Assembly (NCBI RefSeq): GCF_009469605.1
Contig: NZ_SSXU01000002.1
Span: forward strand, 114,807-178,806
Origin: Zoogloea sp. 1C4
Lineage (GTDB): Bacteria; Pseudomonadota; Gammaproteobacteria; Burkholderiales; Rhodocyclaceae
Reading direction: 5' to 3'
DNA: 64,000 nt
Shown here: positions 1-9,454 of the stretch, one piece after another
Layout: each line of letters starts with the position of its first letter
Numbering within the stretch: the first letter of the stretch is position 1
The notes under the pieces: generated by a model
Seen by the model: only the letters and a program-made list of their open reading frames with translations
The model's database searches: none
Told to the model about the DNA's origin: nothing
Program-made: the position numbers and the translations under genes

Positions 1-1
1 G

Positions 2-3000
2 GGTTACACCGATGTGGGCGACATCGACGGCGGCAACCCCAACAGCATCGCCGTGACCCTCACCCCGGGTCAGTCCAGCACCGGCAACGACTTCGTTGAC
101 GAGCGTCCCGCCACCCTGGGCGACAAGGTCTGGGAAGACACCAACGCCAACGGCGTGCAGGACGCGGGCGAAGCCGGCATCGCTGGCGTCACCGTCGTGC
201 TGAAGGACGCCGCTGGCACCCCGATCAGCTCGACCACCACCGACAGCAACGGCAACTACAGCTTCACCGTGACCCCCGGCACCTACTCGGTCGCCGTGCA
301 GGCCCCGGCGGGCTACGTGGTCACCGGTCAGGACCAGGGCGGCAACGACACCACCGACTCCGACGTCAATAGCGCCGGCCAGTCGGGCAACGTCACGCTG
401 CTCAGCGGCCAGAACAACCCGACCCTCGACGCCGGCCTCTACAAGCTGGCCGAACTGGGCGACAAGGTCTGGCTCGACAGCAACAGCAACGGCGTGCAGG
501 ACGCGGGCGAAGCCGGCGTCACCGGCGTCAAGGTGACCCTGCTCGACGCCGCCGGCAACGCGGTGACCAGCACCACCACCGACGCTTCCGGCAACTACCT
601 GTTCTCGAACCTCAAGCCGGGCACCTACTCGGTCCAGTTCGACAAGACCACCCTGCCGGCCGGCTACGCCTTCACCACCAAGGACGTGGGCGCTGACAGC
701 GCCGACAGCGACGCCGACACCACCACCGGCAAGACCATTCAGACCGTGCTCGACTCCGGCGAGTCCGACCGCAGCTGGGACGCCGGCATCGTGGCCAACA
801 CCGGCAACATCAGCGGCACCGTGCGCGAGGATCTGGACAACAACAACACTGGCGATGCCCCCATTGCCGGCGTGACCGTTGCCCTGGTCAACCCGACCAC
901 TGGCGCCATCATCGCGACCACCACCACCGACGTGAATGGCAACTATGTCTTCACCAACGTGCCGGCGGGTTCGTACAACGTGGTCGAGACCAACAAGACC
1001 GGCTACATCGACGTGTCCGACAAGGATGGCGGCAACCCGAACAGCATCTCCGTGACGCTGACCCCGGGCCAGTCCAGCACCGGCAACGACTTCGTCGATG
1101 AGCGCACCGCTGCCATCGGTGACAAGGTGTGGCTCGACAACAACGCCAACGGCGTGCAGGACGCGGGCGAAGCCGGTGTTTCCGGCGTGACCGTGAAGCT
1201 GCTCGACAGCACCGGCAACGTAGTCTCCACCACCGCCACCGACGCCAACGGCAACTACCTGTTCAGCAGCCTCGCCCCCGGCGACTACGCGATCCAGGTG
1301 ACGGCGCCGGCTGGCTACGTGGTGACCGGCAAGGATCAGGGTGGCAACGACGCCACCGACAGCGACATCGATCCGACCACCGGCAAGACCATCAACACCA
1401 CCCTCAGCGCCGGCGAAACCGACCTCTCCTGGGATGCGGGCATCTACAAGACCGCCTCGCTGGGTGACAAGGTCTGGCTCGACAGCAACAAGAACGGCGT
1501 GCAGGACGCAGGCGAAGCCGGCGTTTCCGGCGTGACCGTGAAGCTGCTCAACGCCGCCGGCACCGTGGTGGCCACCGCCACCACCGACGCCAACGGCAAC
1601 TACCTGTTCAGCAACCTGACCCCGGGCAGCTACGCCGTCCAGGTTGTTGCGCCGGCGGGCTACTCCTTCACCACGAAGGACTCTGCCGCCGCCACCGACC
1701 TGACCGACAGCGACGTGGATGCCACCACCGGCAAGACCGTTCTGACGACCCTCGACTCCGGTGAAAACGACCTGAGCTGGGACGCTGGCCTGGTTGCGCC
1801 GACCGCCTCCTACGGCGACAAGGTGTGGCTGGACAAGAACGCCAACGGCATTCAGGACGCGGGCGAAGCCGGTCTCTCCGGTGTCACCGTGAAGCTGCTC
1901 AACAGCGCCGGTTCCGTGGTCGCGACCACCACCACCGACGCCAACGGCAACTACCTGTTCAACAACCTGACCCCGGGTGACTACTCGGCCCAGGTGGTGG
2001 CGCCGACCGGCTACTTCATCAGCGCCAAGGACCAGGGCGGCAACGACGCCACCGACAGCGACTTCGATCCGACCACCGGCAAGACCATCACGACGACCCT
2101 CTCGGCCAACGAGAACGACCTGTCGTGGGATGCGGGCCTGTACCAGAAGGCTTCCATCGGCGACAAGGTGTGGGCCGACTGCAATAACAACGGTCTGCAG
2201 GATGCCGGCGAAGCCGGCGTGCCGGGCATCACCGTCAAGCTGCTGAACGCCAGCGGCAACGTGGTCGCCACCACCCTGACCGACATCAACGGCAACTACG
2301 TCTTCAAGGACCTGATGCCGGGCACCTACTCCGTGCAGTTCGTGGCCCCCGCCGGCTACACCTTCACGACCAAGGATGTGGGGTCCAATGATGCGATCGA
2401 CTCCGACGTTGGCGCCGGCACCGTGCTGGGCACCACCAACCTGATCGTCAATGGCAGCTTCGAGAACGGCACCACCGGCTGGTGCGGTTACGGGGACTCC
2501 ATCGAGATCAACACCGCAGGTGCCTACGGCGTCTCCGCCGTGACCGGCGCCATGGTGGCCGAGCTCGATGCCAACTGCACCGGCACCGTCACCGGCTTCT
2601 ACCAGGATGTCACCACCGTCGCCGGCCAGAGCTACCAGCTCTCCGTCGATGTGGCCCAGCGTGCCGGCTACGCTGCTTCCACCAACACCGTGGAAGTGTT
2701 CTGGGAAGGGGTGAAGATCGCCACCATCGATCCGACCTCCACCGCGCTCACCAAGTACACCTTCACCGTGACTGCGGCCGATGCCAGCAGCCGCCTGGAG
2801 TTCCGTGAGCAATCCGGCGACGACGACAGCGTTGGCGGCATCATCGACAACGTCAGTCTGGTCACCATCAACGGCGGCGGTACGGTCGGCACCACCATCC
2901 AGACCGTTCTGGAATCCGGTGAGAACGACCTGACCTGGGACGCCGGCCTGACCGTGAAGGCGGTTACCGCCACCTTCGACTTCACCGGCAACACCGCGAC

Positions 3001-5353
3001 CGACGGCACCGATGGCAACCTCCTGTGCTACAGCAACAACGGCATCTCGGTGAACGCCAGCGCCTTCAGCCGTGACAAGGCGACCGGTGCGTGGGCCAAG
3101 GCCTACCTCGGCGCCTACGGTGGTGGCCTGGGCGTGACCGACAGCAGCGAAGGCTCCGGCTCCGGCAGCACCCACACGGTGGACAACAACGGCACCCGCG
3201 ACAACTACGTGCTGTTCGAGTTCTCCCAGACCGTGGTGGTGGACAAGGCCTACCTGGGCTACGTGGTCGGCGACAGCGATGCCAAGGTGTGGATCGGCAC
3301 CGTCAATGGCGCCTTCGACAGCCACATCACCCTCAGCGACGCCGTGCTCACCAGCATGGGCTTCACCGAGGTGAGCGCCAGCACCCTGACCTCTGCCCGC
3401 TGGGCCGAGCTCAATGCCGGTGGCGTGGCAGGCAACGTGCTGATCGTCGCGGCCAATCCGGGCGAGACCGACGACTACTTCAAGATCCAGCAAGTCGTGG
3501 TCAGCACCCCGAACGCCTTCTGCGCCACCGACGTCTCCATCGGCGACAAGGTGTGGAACGACACCAACATGAACGGCGTGCAGGACGCGGGCGAAGCCGG
3601 CATCTCCGGCGTGACCGTCAAGCTGCTCAACGGCGCCGGCTCGGTGATCGCCACGACCACCACCGACGCGAACGGCAGCTACCTGTTCGAGAAGCTGGCT
3701 GCGGGCGACTACAAGATCCAGGTCGTCACCCCCAACGGCTACGCCATCACCTCCAAGGATGCTGGCGGCAACGATGCCACCGACAGTGACATCGACTCGA
3801 CCGGCACCACCGGGCTCTACACCCTGACCCAGGGCAGCAACAACCTGACCGTCGATGCCGGCTTCTACAAGCCGAGCGCCGCCACGGCCAGCATTGGCGA
3901 CCGGGTGTGGGAGGACAAGAACTTCAACGGCATCCAGGATGCCGGCGAAGCGGGCGTCAGGGGCGTGACCGTCAAGCTGCTCAACAGCGCCGGCTCCGTG
4001 GTGGCCACCGCCACGACCGACGCGAGCGGCAACTACCTGTTCAGCAACCTCGCCGCCGGTGACTACAAGGTTCAGGTGGTGACCCCGACCGGTTACTACG
4101 TGACCAAGCAGGACCAGGCCGGCTGGAACGGCACCGACAGCGCCGTCAATGCCTCCGGCTACACCGGCACCATCGCCCTGGCGGCGGGCCAGTCCCTCCT
4201 GAAGGCGGATGCCGGCCTGTATCGCAAGGCCAGCGTTGGCGACAAGGTCTGGCTGGACAGCGACAGCGACGGTAAGCAGGACAGCGGTGAGTGCGGTGTG
4301 GCCAACGTCACGGTCAAGCTGCTGAACGCCGCCGGTGCCGTGATTGCCACCACGACCACCGATTCCGCCGGGTGCTACAAGTTCAGCAACCTGGATCCGG
4401 GTCAGTACAGCCTGCAGTTCGACAAGAGCAACGCCTACTACTACACCGGTTCGTACGATTGGTGGGGCAATGCCAAGACCCAGAACGTGTCCTCCACTGG
4501 CTACCAATGGACCACGAAGGACGTCGGCAGCAACGCCTACGACACCACCGACAGCGATGTCGCCCGTGTGTCCTCGACGTACTACAACCAGGGCAACACC
4601 GACAAGTTCACCCTGGTGTCGGGCCAGTACGACAGCAGCCGCGACGCTGGTGTGTGCCCGATCGTGATCGACCTGGACGGTAACGGCATCCAGACGATCA
4701 GCCGTGAAAACGCCAATGGCACCTTCGACCTGTTTGGTACCGGCGTGGCCGTCAGCTCCGGCTGGCTGTCCAGCGGCGATGCCTTCCTGGCGATCGACGC
4801 CAACGGCAACGGTGTGATTGACGGCATCAACGAGCTGTTCGGCGGCAACGGTGCCGGTCAGGGCTTCGCCAAGCTGGCGTCCTTCGACAGCAACGGTGAC
4901 GGTGTGGTCGATGCCGGCGATGCGGCCTTTGCCAGCCTCTCCGTGTGGCGTGACGCCAACAGCAATCAGCAGACCGACGCCGGCGAGCTGATGAGCCTGT
5001 CGGAGGCCGGTGTGGCCAGCATGGCGGTTTCGTACTTCGCCCTGCCGGCGGTCGATGAGCAGGGCAACCTGCACCTCGAGCGCAGCACCGCGACCCTGGC
5101 TGACGGCAGCTCGGTGGACATGACTGACGTGTATTTCAACGTCGATGCCGCCGAAGCCGCCCAGGCCGGGATCACCCTGCCGACCATCTCCGAGCTGCTG
5201 AGCAACGATGTCAGCCTCGACGAGGTGCTGGGTGCTTCCGTGGCGGTGGGTGAAGTGGCTGCCCCGGTGACTGTCAGCGACAGCGCCGTGGCTGCCCTGA
5301 GCCAGCTCAGCCACCTCTACGAAGAGCAGCAGTTCGCCCTGGCAGCAGCCTAA
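2..5353 (+). CDS. Giant SdrD-B-repeat secreted adhesin-like protein, 5' end outside window
   Basis: The reading frame is open to the left edge, so only the C-terminal part (about 1783 residues) is visible. It consists of roughly 115-residue Ig-like units that begin GDKVW, carry NGVQDAGEAG and DANGNYLF motifs and end in WDAG, the pattern of SdrD B-type (Ca-binding) domains of surface adhesins. At least ten GDKVW units and a variant unit (about 805-1110) are seen. Two non-repeat domains interrupt them: one resembling a secreted carbohydrate-binding jelly roll (about 2427-2877, beginning NLIVNGSFENG) and a second at about 2956-3516. The C-terminal 230 residues carry Asp/Asn-rich Ca-binding loops such as DLDGNGI, DANGNGVIDG and DSNGDGVVDAGD, as in RTX-type proteins, and there is no PEP-CTERM or LPXTG signal. 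Type I secretion is an inference. Likely role: cell-surface adhesion or matrix protein. Confidence 0.8.
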   Translation, partial: GYTDVGDIDGGNPNSIAVTLTPGQSSTGNDFVDERPATLGDKVWEDTNANGVQDAGEAGIAGVTVVLKDAAGTPISSTTTDSNGNYSFTVTPGTYSVAVQAPAGYVVTGQDQGGNDTTDSDVNSAGQSGNVTLLSGQNNPTLDAGLYKLAELGDKVWLDSNSNGVQDAGEAGVTGVKVTLLDAAGNAVTSTTTDASGNYLFSNLKPGTYSVQFDKTTLPAGYAFTTKDVGADSADSDADTTTGKTIQTVLDSGESDRSWDAGIVANTGNISGTVREDLDNNNTGDAPIAGVTVALVNPTTGAIIATTTTDVNGNYVFTNVPAGSYNVVETNKTGYIDVSDKDGGNPNSISVTLTPGQSSTGNDFVDERTAAIGDKVWLDNNANGVQDAGEAGVSGVTVKLLDSTGNVVSTTATDANGNYLFSSLAPGDYAIQVTAPAGYVVTGKDQGGNDATDSDIDPTTGKTINTTLSAGETDLSWDAGIYKTASLGDKVWLDSNKNGVQDAGEAGVSGVTVKLLNAAGTVVATATTDANGNYLFSNLTPGSYAVQVVAPAGYSFTTKDSAAATDLTDSDVDATTGKTVLTTLDSGENDLSWDAGLVAPTASYGDKVWLDKNANGIQDAGEAGLSGVTVKLLNSAGSVVATTTTDANGNYLFNNLTPGDYSAQVVAPTGYFISAKDQGGNDATDSDFDPTTGKTITTTLSANENDLSWDAGLYQKASIGDKVWADCNNNGLQDAGEAGVPGITVKLLNASGNVVATTLTDINGNYVFKDLMPGTYSVQFVAPAGYTFTTKDVGSNDAIDSDVGAGTVLGTTNLIVNGSFENGTTGWCGYGDSIEINTAGAYGVSAVTGAMVAELDANCTGTVTGFYQDVTTVAGQSYQLSVDVAQRAGYAASTNTVEVFWEGVKIATIDPTSTALTKYTFTVTAADASSRLEFREQSGDDDSVGGIIDNVSLVTINGGGTVGTTIQTVLESGENDLTWDAGLTVKAVTATFDFTGNTATDGTDGNLLCYSNNGISVNASAFSRDKATGAWAKAYLGAYGGGLGVTDSSEGSGSGSTHTVDNNGTRDNYVLFEFSQTVVVDKAYLGYVVGDSDAKVWIGTVNGAFDSHITLSDAVLTSMGFTEVSASTLTSARWAELNAGGVAGNVLIVAANPGETDDYFKIQQVVVSTPNAFCATDVSIGDKVWNDTNMNGVQDAGEAGISGVTVKLLNGAGSVIATTTTDANGSYLFEKLAAGDYKIQVVTPNGYAITSKDAGGNDATDSDIDSTGTTGLYTLTQGSNNLTVDAGFYKPSAATASIGDRVWEDKNFNGIQDAGEAGVRGVTVKLLNSAGSVVATATTDASGNYLFSNLAAGDYKVQVVTPTGYYVTKQDQAGWNGTDSAVNASGYTGTIALAAGQSLLKADAGLYRKASVGDKVWLDSDSDGKQDSGECGVANVTVKLLNAAGAVIATTTTDSAGCYKFSNLDPGQYSLQFDKSNAYYYTGSYDWWGNAKTQNVSSTGYQWTTKDVGSNAYDTTDSDVARVSSTYYNQGNTDKFTLVSGQYDSSRDAGVCPIVIDLDGNGIQTISRENANGTFDLFGTGVAVSSGWLSSGDAFLAIDANGNGVIDGINELFGGNGAGQGFAKLASFDSNGDGVVDAGDAAFASLSVWRDANSNQQTDAGELMSLSEAGVASMAVSYFALPAVDEQGNLHLERSTATLADGSSVDMTDVYFNVDAAEAAQAGITLPTISELLSNDVSLDEVLGASVAVGEVAAPVTVSDSAVAALSQLSHLYEEQQFALAAA
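107..4654 (+). repeat. Tandem SdrD-B-type coding repeats, about 345 bases per unit
   Basis: GDKVW/GDRVW unit starts recur near positions 118, 457, 1114, 1462, 1813, 2158, 3541, 3895 and 4237, with a variant unit near 805. DNA similarity between units is high, especially in the segment encoding NGVQDAGEAG. The segment 2-130 is nearly repeated at 1003-1140, which indicates recent internal duplication. The regular spacing is broken between 2427 and 3516 by two unrelated domains. Confidence 0.8.
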
Positions 5354-5360
5354 GAAGTCG

Positions 5361-5394
5361 CCTGACCCCGGCCGGGTTCGCCCGGCCGGCCAGG
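5361..5394 (+). terminator. GC-rich hairpin after the repeat protein, no T-tract
   Basis: GGCCGGG (5370-5376) pairs with CCCGGCC (5381-5387) around a TTCG loop, extended by CCTG/CAGG at the base. No T-run follows, so it may be an mRNA 3' stabiliser or weak terminator rather than a classic Rho-independent one. Confidence 0.5.
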
Positions 5395-5446
5395 CACCTG
5401 AATTAAGCAGTACCTGAAATCACTTTTTTAACGTAGGAGCGAGTAA

Positions 5447-6106
5447 ATGATGCAAATCTCCAACATGAAGAAGGCTGCCCTTGCCTTCGCCGCCGCCGGC
5501 CTGATGGCCAGCGCTTCCGCCCACGCCGACTCCCTGCTGCTGGACCAGGACGTGAACACCCTGCTGGCCTTCACGGTGGACGTCTCCGGCCTGTCGAAGA
5601 GCGTCGAAACCGGCGTCTTCAACGTCGCCAACCAGACCACTGGCGGCTCCTTCCTGGCCTTCTGCTCGGAGCTGCTGCAGGGCGTCTCCGTCGATGCCGT
5701 GACCACCGGCCTCGAATTCAGCCCCTCCGGCGCCGTGCCGGCTGCCGTGCAGACCCTCTACAACCAGAGCTTCAGCCTGGTGAACCCGACCAGCGCCGTT
5801 GAAGTTGCCGGTTTCCAGATCGCCCTGTGGGAAGCCCTGGATGACGGCGACCTGTACGGTGGCGCCCTGCAGAACTGGGCTGGCAAGACCGGCTCCGTGA
5901 CCGAGAGCGAAGCCCTCGACCAGGCCTGGATCTACCTGACCGCCCTGGCTGATGGTGACCCCGCCACCGCCAGCTACAAGCTGACCAACTGGGGCAACGC
6001 CCTGAGCCAGGACATCATCGAAGCCAAGATCCCTGAGCCCACCAGCATGGCCCTGGGCGCCCTGGGCCTGGCCGGTCTGTCGCTCGTCCGTCGCCGCAAG
6101 TCCTGA
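5447..6106 (+). CDS. PEP-CTERM sorting-domain protein with possible thioester motif
   Basis: This is a 219-residue exported protein. A signal peptide (residues 1-27, ending ASAHA) is followed by a globular domain and a C-terminal PEP-CTERM signal (195-219): IPEP, a hydrophobic segment, then RRRKS. Such signals are processed by exosortase (EpsH/XrtA type), and the protein is then released or anchored together with exopolysaccharide; no exosortase gene is in this window. An AGGAG ribosome site (5435-5439) precedes the paired ATGs at 5447/5450. Cys73 sits in FCSEL and Gln124 in QIALWEA. These resemble the Cys and QxAxW elements of thioester-forming surface domains and recur in many PEP-CTERM proteins. 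The specific function is unknown. A strong terminator follows. Confidence 0.85.
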   Translation: MMQISNMKKAALAFAAAGLMASASAHADSLLLDQDVNTLLAFTVDVSGLSKSVETGVFNVANQTTGGSFLAFCSELLQGVSVDAVTTGLEFSPSGAVPAAVQTLYNQSFSLVNPTSAVEVAGFQIALWEALDDGDLYGGALQNWAGKTGSVTESEALDQAWIYLTALADGDPATASYKLTNWGNALSQDIIEAKIPEPTSMALGALGLAGLSLVRRRKS

Positions 6107-6170
6107 TTGCGGGCCGAGGTGGTGCGGGCTTGCCGCGTCACCTCGCCGAAGCAGGGCCGGTAACGGCATC

Positions 6171-6203
6171 GCGAAAAGGGGGCTCGCCCCCTTTTCGCCT
6201 TTT
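6171..6203 (+). terminator. Rho-independent terminator after the PEP-CTERM gene
   Basis: A perfect 12-bp stem (6171-6182 with 6187-6198) closes a CTCG loop and is followed by CTTTTC. It ends the PEP-CTERM transcript. The rest of the 292-base gap up to 6399 holds a short palindrome, GGCCTGC-T-GCAGGCC (6277-6291), and nothing else I recognise. Confidence 0.85.
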
Positions 6204-6398
6204 CTGGCAGCCGCCGGGAGGCATCGACCCGCCGCTGTCACCAATTAAATCTCGATCGTCCCCAAACAGTCGGCGTGGCCTGCTGCAGGCCGTGACGTAT
6301 GCATTCGTCCGGGGCGCGGGCCTCGGCTATCGTCTGCCGAACGTCCGTGAACCGTGAATGTCCGGTTCCGCACCCCGCCATTCGCACCCGAGGTTGTC

Positions 6399-8123
6399 AT
6401 GTATCGAACCCGTTCCCTTCCCGCCGTCCTGATTGGCGCCAGCCTGGCCATGCTGGCTGCCCCGGTCTGCGCCGAGGTGCTGCTCACCACCCCCCAGAGT
6501 CCCCTCTCGGCGGCCCCTGGCCGGTCCGACCTCGAGGCGCTCAACAAGGGGCAGCAGGCCCTCGCGGTGCGCCAGTTCGAGCAGGCCGAAAAGTATTTCG
6601 GCGAGGCCTACAAGCTCAATCCCCGCTCCATCGAAGCCATGCTCGGGCTGGCCGCTGCGGCCCACGGCGCCGGCAAGTCCAAGTTGGCCCGGGACTGGAT
6701 GAGCAGCGCAGTGGCCATGGCGCCCGGTCAGGCCAATGTGCTGCAGGCCCAGGCCAAGCTGCTGGTGGAGCTCGGCCTCACGACCGAGGCGGAAGAGAGC
6801 TACCGCGCCGCGATCGCCGGCCAGCCCGGCCTCGTGCAGCTCAAGCTGGATCTTGCCGCGCTGTACCTCGAAAAACTCAAGAAGCCGGCCCAGGCCGCCG
6901 CGGTGCTGCGGGACGTGCTCAAGCAGCACCCCGAGATGGCCGCCGCCCACCTGGGGCTCGGCCTCGCCCTGTCGGCCGACGGCAAGATCGAGGAAGCCTC
7001 CCGGGTGCTCGACGAGGCCGTCCGCCGTGATCCGAACAACCCCTTCGCGCTCCATGCCCAGGGCCTCGTGGCCCTGCGCCTGAGCCAGGCCGACCGGGCG
7101 CTCGCCGCCTTCGACAAGGCGCTCACGCTGCGCAAGGATTTTGCCGGCGCCATGATCGGCCGCGGCGACGCGCTCCTGGCCCTCGGCAAGGGCGACCAGG
7201 CCATCGACGCCTATACCCGTGCCGGCGCGCTGGCGCCCAGGAGCGCCTATCCCCACGCCCTGCGCGGCATCGCGTTCGAGAAGATGAAGCGTCTGCCCGA
7301 GGCCGAGGCCGCCTATCGGGAAGCCCTGAAGATCGACCCCGAAGATGTGCGCATCATGAACAATCTGGCCTTCGTGCTGGCCAGCCAGAAGGTGAAGCTG
7401 GACGAAGCCCTCAAGCTCGCCGAGCGTGCGGTGGCCAAGGACGGCAACCGGGCCAGCCTCTACGACACCCTGGGTGTGGTACAGCTCGCCCGCAACGACT
7501 CGAAGGCGGCGCGTCAGGCCTTCGAGAAGGGCCTGGCCCTGGAGCCCGGCAACCTGACCCTGCGCCAGCATCACACCATGCTCGGGTCCAACCAGACCGT
7601 CGCAACCACCAGCGCGCCGGCCGCGCCGGTCAAGCCCGCGGCTGTCGTGGCGGCCCCTGCGCCGGCACCCGTGCCAGCCCCCGCGCCCGCCGTGGTGGCG
7701 AGCGCCCCGAAGGCCGCGCCAGCCGTTGCTCCGGCCCCTGCAGCGGCCCCGGCCCCTGCAGCGAAGCCGGCCGCAGTCGATGCCGATGCGACCAAGGCCG
7801 TCGCGAGCCGGCTGGAATCCTGGCGGCAGGCCTGGGAAGCCAAGGACACCAACCGCTATCTGGCTTTCTATGGCGCCGACTTCGTGCCCGCCGACAAGCG
7901 CGCCCGTAGCGCCTGGGAGGCCGACCGCCGGGTGAAGCTCGACAAGAAGGGCGACATCCGCGTCCAGGTGGATGCCCCCAGCTTCAAGCTGGAAGGCAAT
8001 GTGGTGGTGGTCACCTTCGAGCAGCGCTACAAGTCCGGCAACTACAGCGACGCCGGCCGCAAGCGCCTGGAGTGGGTGAAGGACGGCAGCGACTGGAAGA
8101 TCCGCCGCGAAGCCCAGCAGTAA
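6399..8123 (+). CDS. Exported TPR protein with C-terminal NTF2/SnoaL-like domain
   Basis: The protein has 574 residues from the ATG at 6399, chosen because it gives a clean signal peptide (MYRTRSLPAVL to VCAEV) and has GAGG six bases upstream; an in-frame GTG at 6354 would spoil the signal. Residues of about 40-400 form many tetratricopeptide repeats (for example the segment with LAPRSAYPHALRGIAFEKM). A Pro/Ala-rich linker (about 405-465) leads to a C-terminal domain of about 105 residues, with the motif SWRQAWEAKDTNRYLAFY, that resembles NTF2-like domains at the ends of periplasmic TPR or L,D-transpeptidase-linked proteins. It probably acts as a periplasmic scaffold. The gene converges with the cyclase gene, 9 bases apart. 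Confidence 0.75.
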   Translation: MYRTRSLPAVLIGASLAMLAAPVCAEVLLTTPQSPLSAAPGRSDLEALNKGQQALAVRQFEQAEKYFGEAYKLNPRSIEAMLGLAAAAHGAGKSKLARDWMSSAVAMAPGQANVLQAQAKLLVELGLTTEAEESYRAAIAGQPGLVQLKLDLAALYLEKLKKPAQAAAVLRDVLKQHPEMAAAHLGLGLALSADGKIEEASRVLDEAVRRDPNNPFALHAQGLVALRLSQADRALAAFDKALTLRKDFAGAMIGRGDALLALGKGDQAIDAYTRAGALAPRSAYPHALRGIAFEKMKRLPEAEAAYREALKIDPEDVRIMNNLAFVLASQKVKLDEALKLAERAVAKDGNRASLYDTLGVVQLARNDSKAARQAFEKGLALEPGNLTLRQHHTMLGSNQTVATTSAPAAPVKPAAVVAAPAPAPVPAPAPAVVASAPKAAPAVAPAPAAAPAPAAKPAAVDADATKAVASRLESWRQAWEAKDTNRYLAFYGADFVPADKRARSAWEADRRVKLDKKGDIRVQVDAPSFKLEGNVVVVTFEQRYKSGNYSDAGRKRLEWVKDGSDWKIRREAQQ

Positions 8124-8132
8124 AGTCGCCCC

Positions 8133-9296
8133 TCAGAGCAGCATCCAGCGGCTCCCGCCGGCCTGCTTGGCGGCGTACATCGCCCGGTCGGCCTGGCCGA
8201 GGATGTGGTGCAGGTCGTAACCGTCCTTCGGGTAGGTGGCGATGCCGATGCTGGCCCCGAGGGCGTTGCCCGGGCAGATGTCGTCGGGAATGTCGCCAAT
8301 GGCCGCCACCAGCCGGTTGCAGAACTGCCCGATGTGCTCCGGGTCGTGGAGGTTGGGGCACAGGATCGCGAACTCGTCGCCCCCCAGCCGGGCCACCAGA
8401 TCGGTGGTGCGGGCGGTGGATTCCAGGCGTGCCGCCAGCTGCACCAGCACCTGGTCGCCGGTGGCGTGGCCGAAGCGGTCGTTGATCGGCTTGAAGCCAT
8501 CCAGGTCGATCACCAGCACCGCGCCGGCCGAGCCGTCGACCCGCGCACGGGCCAGGATGCCCAGCCCGGTTTCGGTGAAGGCCTTGCGGTTGGCGAGGCC
8601 GGTCAGCGGATCATGGCGGGCCATCTCGCGCCAGCGTTCGCTCTCCTTCTCCATCTGCCGGTGCCGGCGCAGCATCCCCAGCACGATCACCAGGAAATTG
8701 CCCAGCGCCAGCACGAAGGCGCCGGTCTGGATCGCCCGCAGATCCCGCGAGCGGCGCACCGAGTCGTGTTCGAGGGCGGTGGTGAGCCTGTTCATCAGCG
8801 CCAGGATCTCCCGGTTGTTGCCCACCATGTAATCGGCCGCAGCGGTATAGGCGCGCCCCTCCTGTGCGGTGGCTGCGGCGGGCAGCAAGCCACGCACTGG
8901 CGTGATGAGTGTCCGGGCCCGGGCCACGACCTCGGCGGCCTCGCCCTCCACGGCCTGCAGGGTGACCGGCGCATCGTCGCCCCCGGTGGTCTGGCCGCCG
9001 TCGGCGAAGGCCAACAGGGTGCGCTCGAACAGCCCGAAGGCGAGGTCCACCTCCTGGGCTGCTGCGTTGACTTCGTTCGGGGTGGTGGCGCGGGTGGTGA
9101 GGAGCAGCGCCTTGGTGGTCTGCTGGGAGAGCATCCGCTGGCGCCCGGCCAGGTTGATCGCGACAGCATCCTGGGCGATCTGGTTGGCCAGCCACAGGTT
9201 GATCATCAGCACGCTGAGGTCCAGCGCGGCAAACATCACGATGGCGGTGATGAGTCGACGGGGCGAACCTATCAGGGTACTGACCGGGATCGGCAT
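8133..9296 (-). CDS. Membrane diguanylate cyclase with PilJ/NarX-like sensor
   Basis: This 387-residue protein is predicted to make cyclic di-GMP from GTP. A first membrane helix (about 15-35) is followed by a periplasmic four-helix sensor with INLAGRQRMLSQQTTKAL, typical of the type IV pili/NarX-like N-terminal domain. A second helix lies at about 195-215 (TGAFVLALGNFLVIVLGML). The C-terminal GGDEF domain has the intact signature RLGGDEFAIL and an allosteric I-site RTTD five residues before it, so product inhibition is expected. It converges with the TPR gene and shares no operon. The signal sensed is unknown. Confidence 0.9.
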   Translation of the reverse strand: MPIPVSTLIGSPRRLITAIVMFAALDLSVLMINLWLANQIAQDAVAINLAGRQRMLSQQTTKALLLTTRATTPNEVNAAAQEVDLAFGLFERTLLAFADGGQTTGGDDAPVTLQAVEGEAAEVVARARTLITPVRGLLPAAATAQEGRAYTAAADYMVGNNREILALMNRLTTALEHDSVRRSRDLRAIQTGAFVLALGNFLVIVLGMLRRHRQMEKESERWREMARHDPLTGLANRKAFTETGLGILARARVDGSAGAVLVIDLDGFKPINDRFGHATGDQVLVQLAARLESTARTTDLVARLGGDEFAILCPNLHDPEHIGQFCNRLVAAIGDIPDDICPGNALGASIGIATYPKDGYDLHHILGQADRAMYAAKQAGGSRWMLL

Positions 9297-9395
9297 GGAC
9301 GTTGTAGCACCCCGCCGGGTTGTCGGCGACGGCGGGGCTGGCAGGACGATGAGCTGATTATCGGCACGAAAGCCCCGCCTGTGTAGGGCTACGCC

Positions 9396-9425
9396 TCCAA
9401 AAATGCCAAACGGCCCGAAGGCCGT
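9396..9425 (-). terminator. Terminator of the tkt-gap-pgk cluster
   Basis: On the minus strand, ACGGCC-TTCG-GGCCGT (9425 down to 9410) is followed by TTGGCATTTTTGG. It lies 30 bases past the pgk stop codon. Confidence 0.75.
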
Positions 9426-9454
9426 CTGGAAAAGGGTGAGGCGGCAGGGCCGGA

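Noticed and set aside
2-4654. Periodic DNA repeats that could suggest a CRISPR array or minisatellite
   Set aside because: The period is about 345 bases, in frame, with protein-level conservation, so these are domain repeats of a coding gene.
5390-5425. GGCAC...AAGCA upstream of the PEP-CTERM gene as a sigma-54 promoter
   Set aside because: The spacing between the GG and GC elements is two bases too long for sigma-54.
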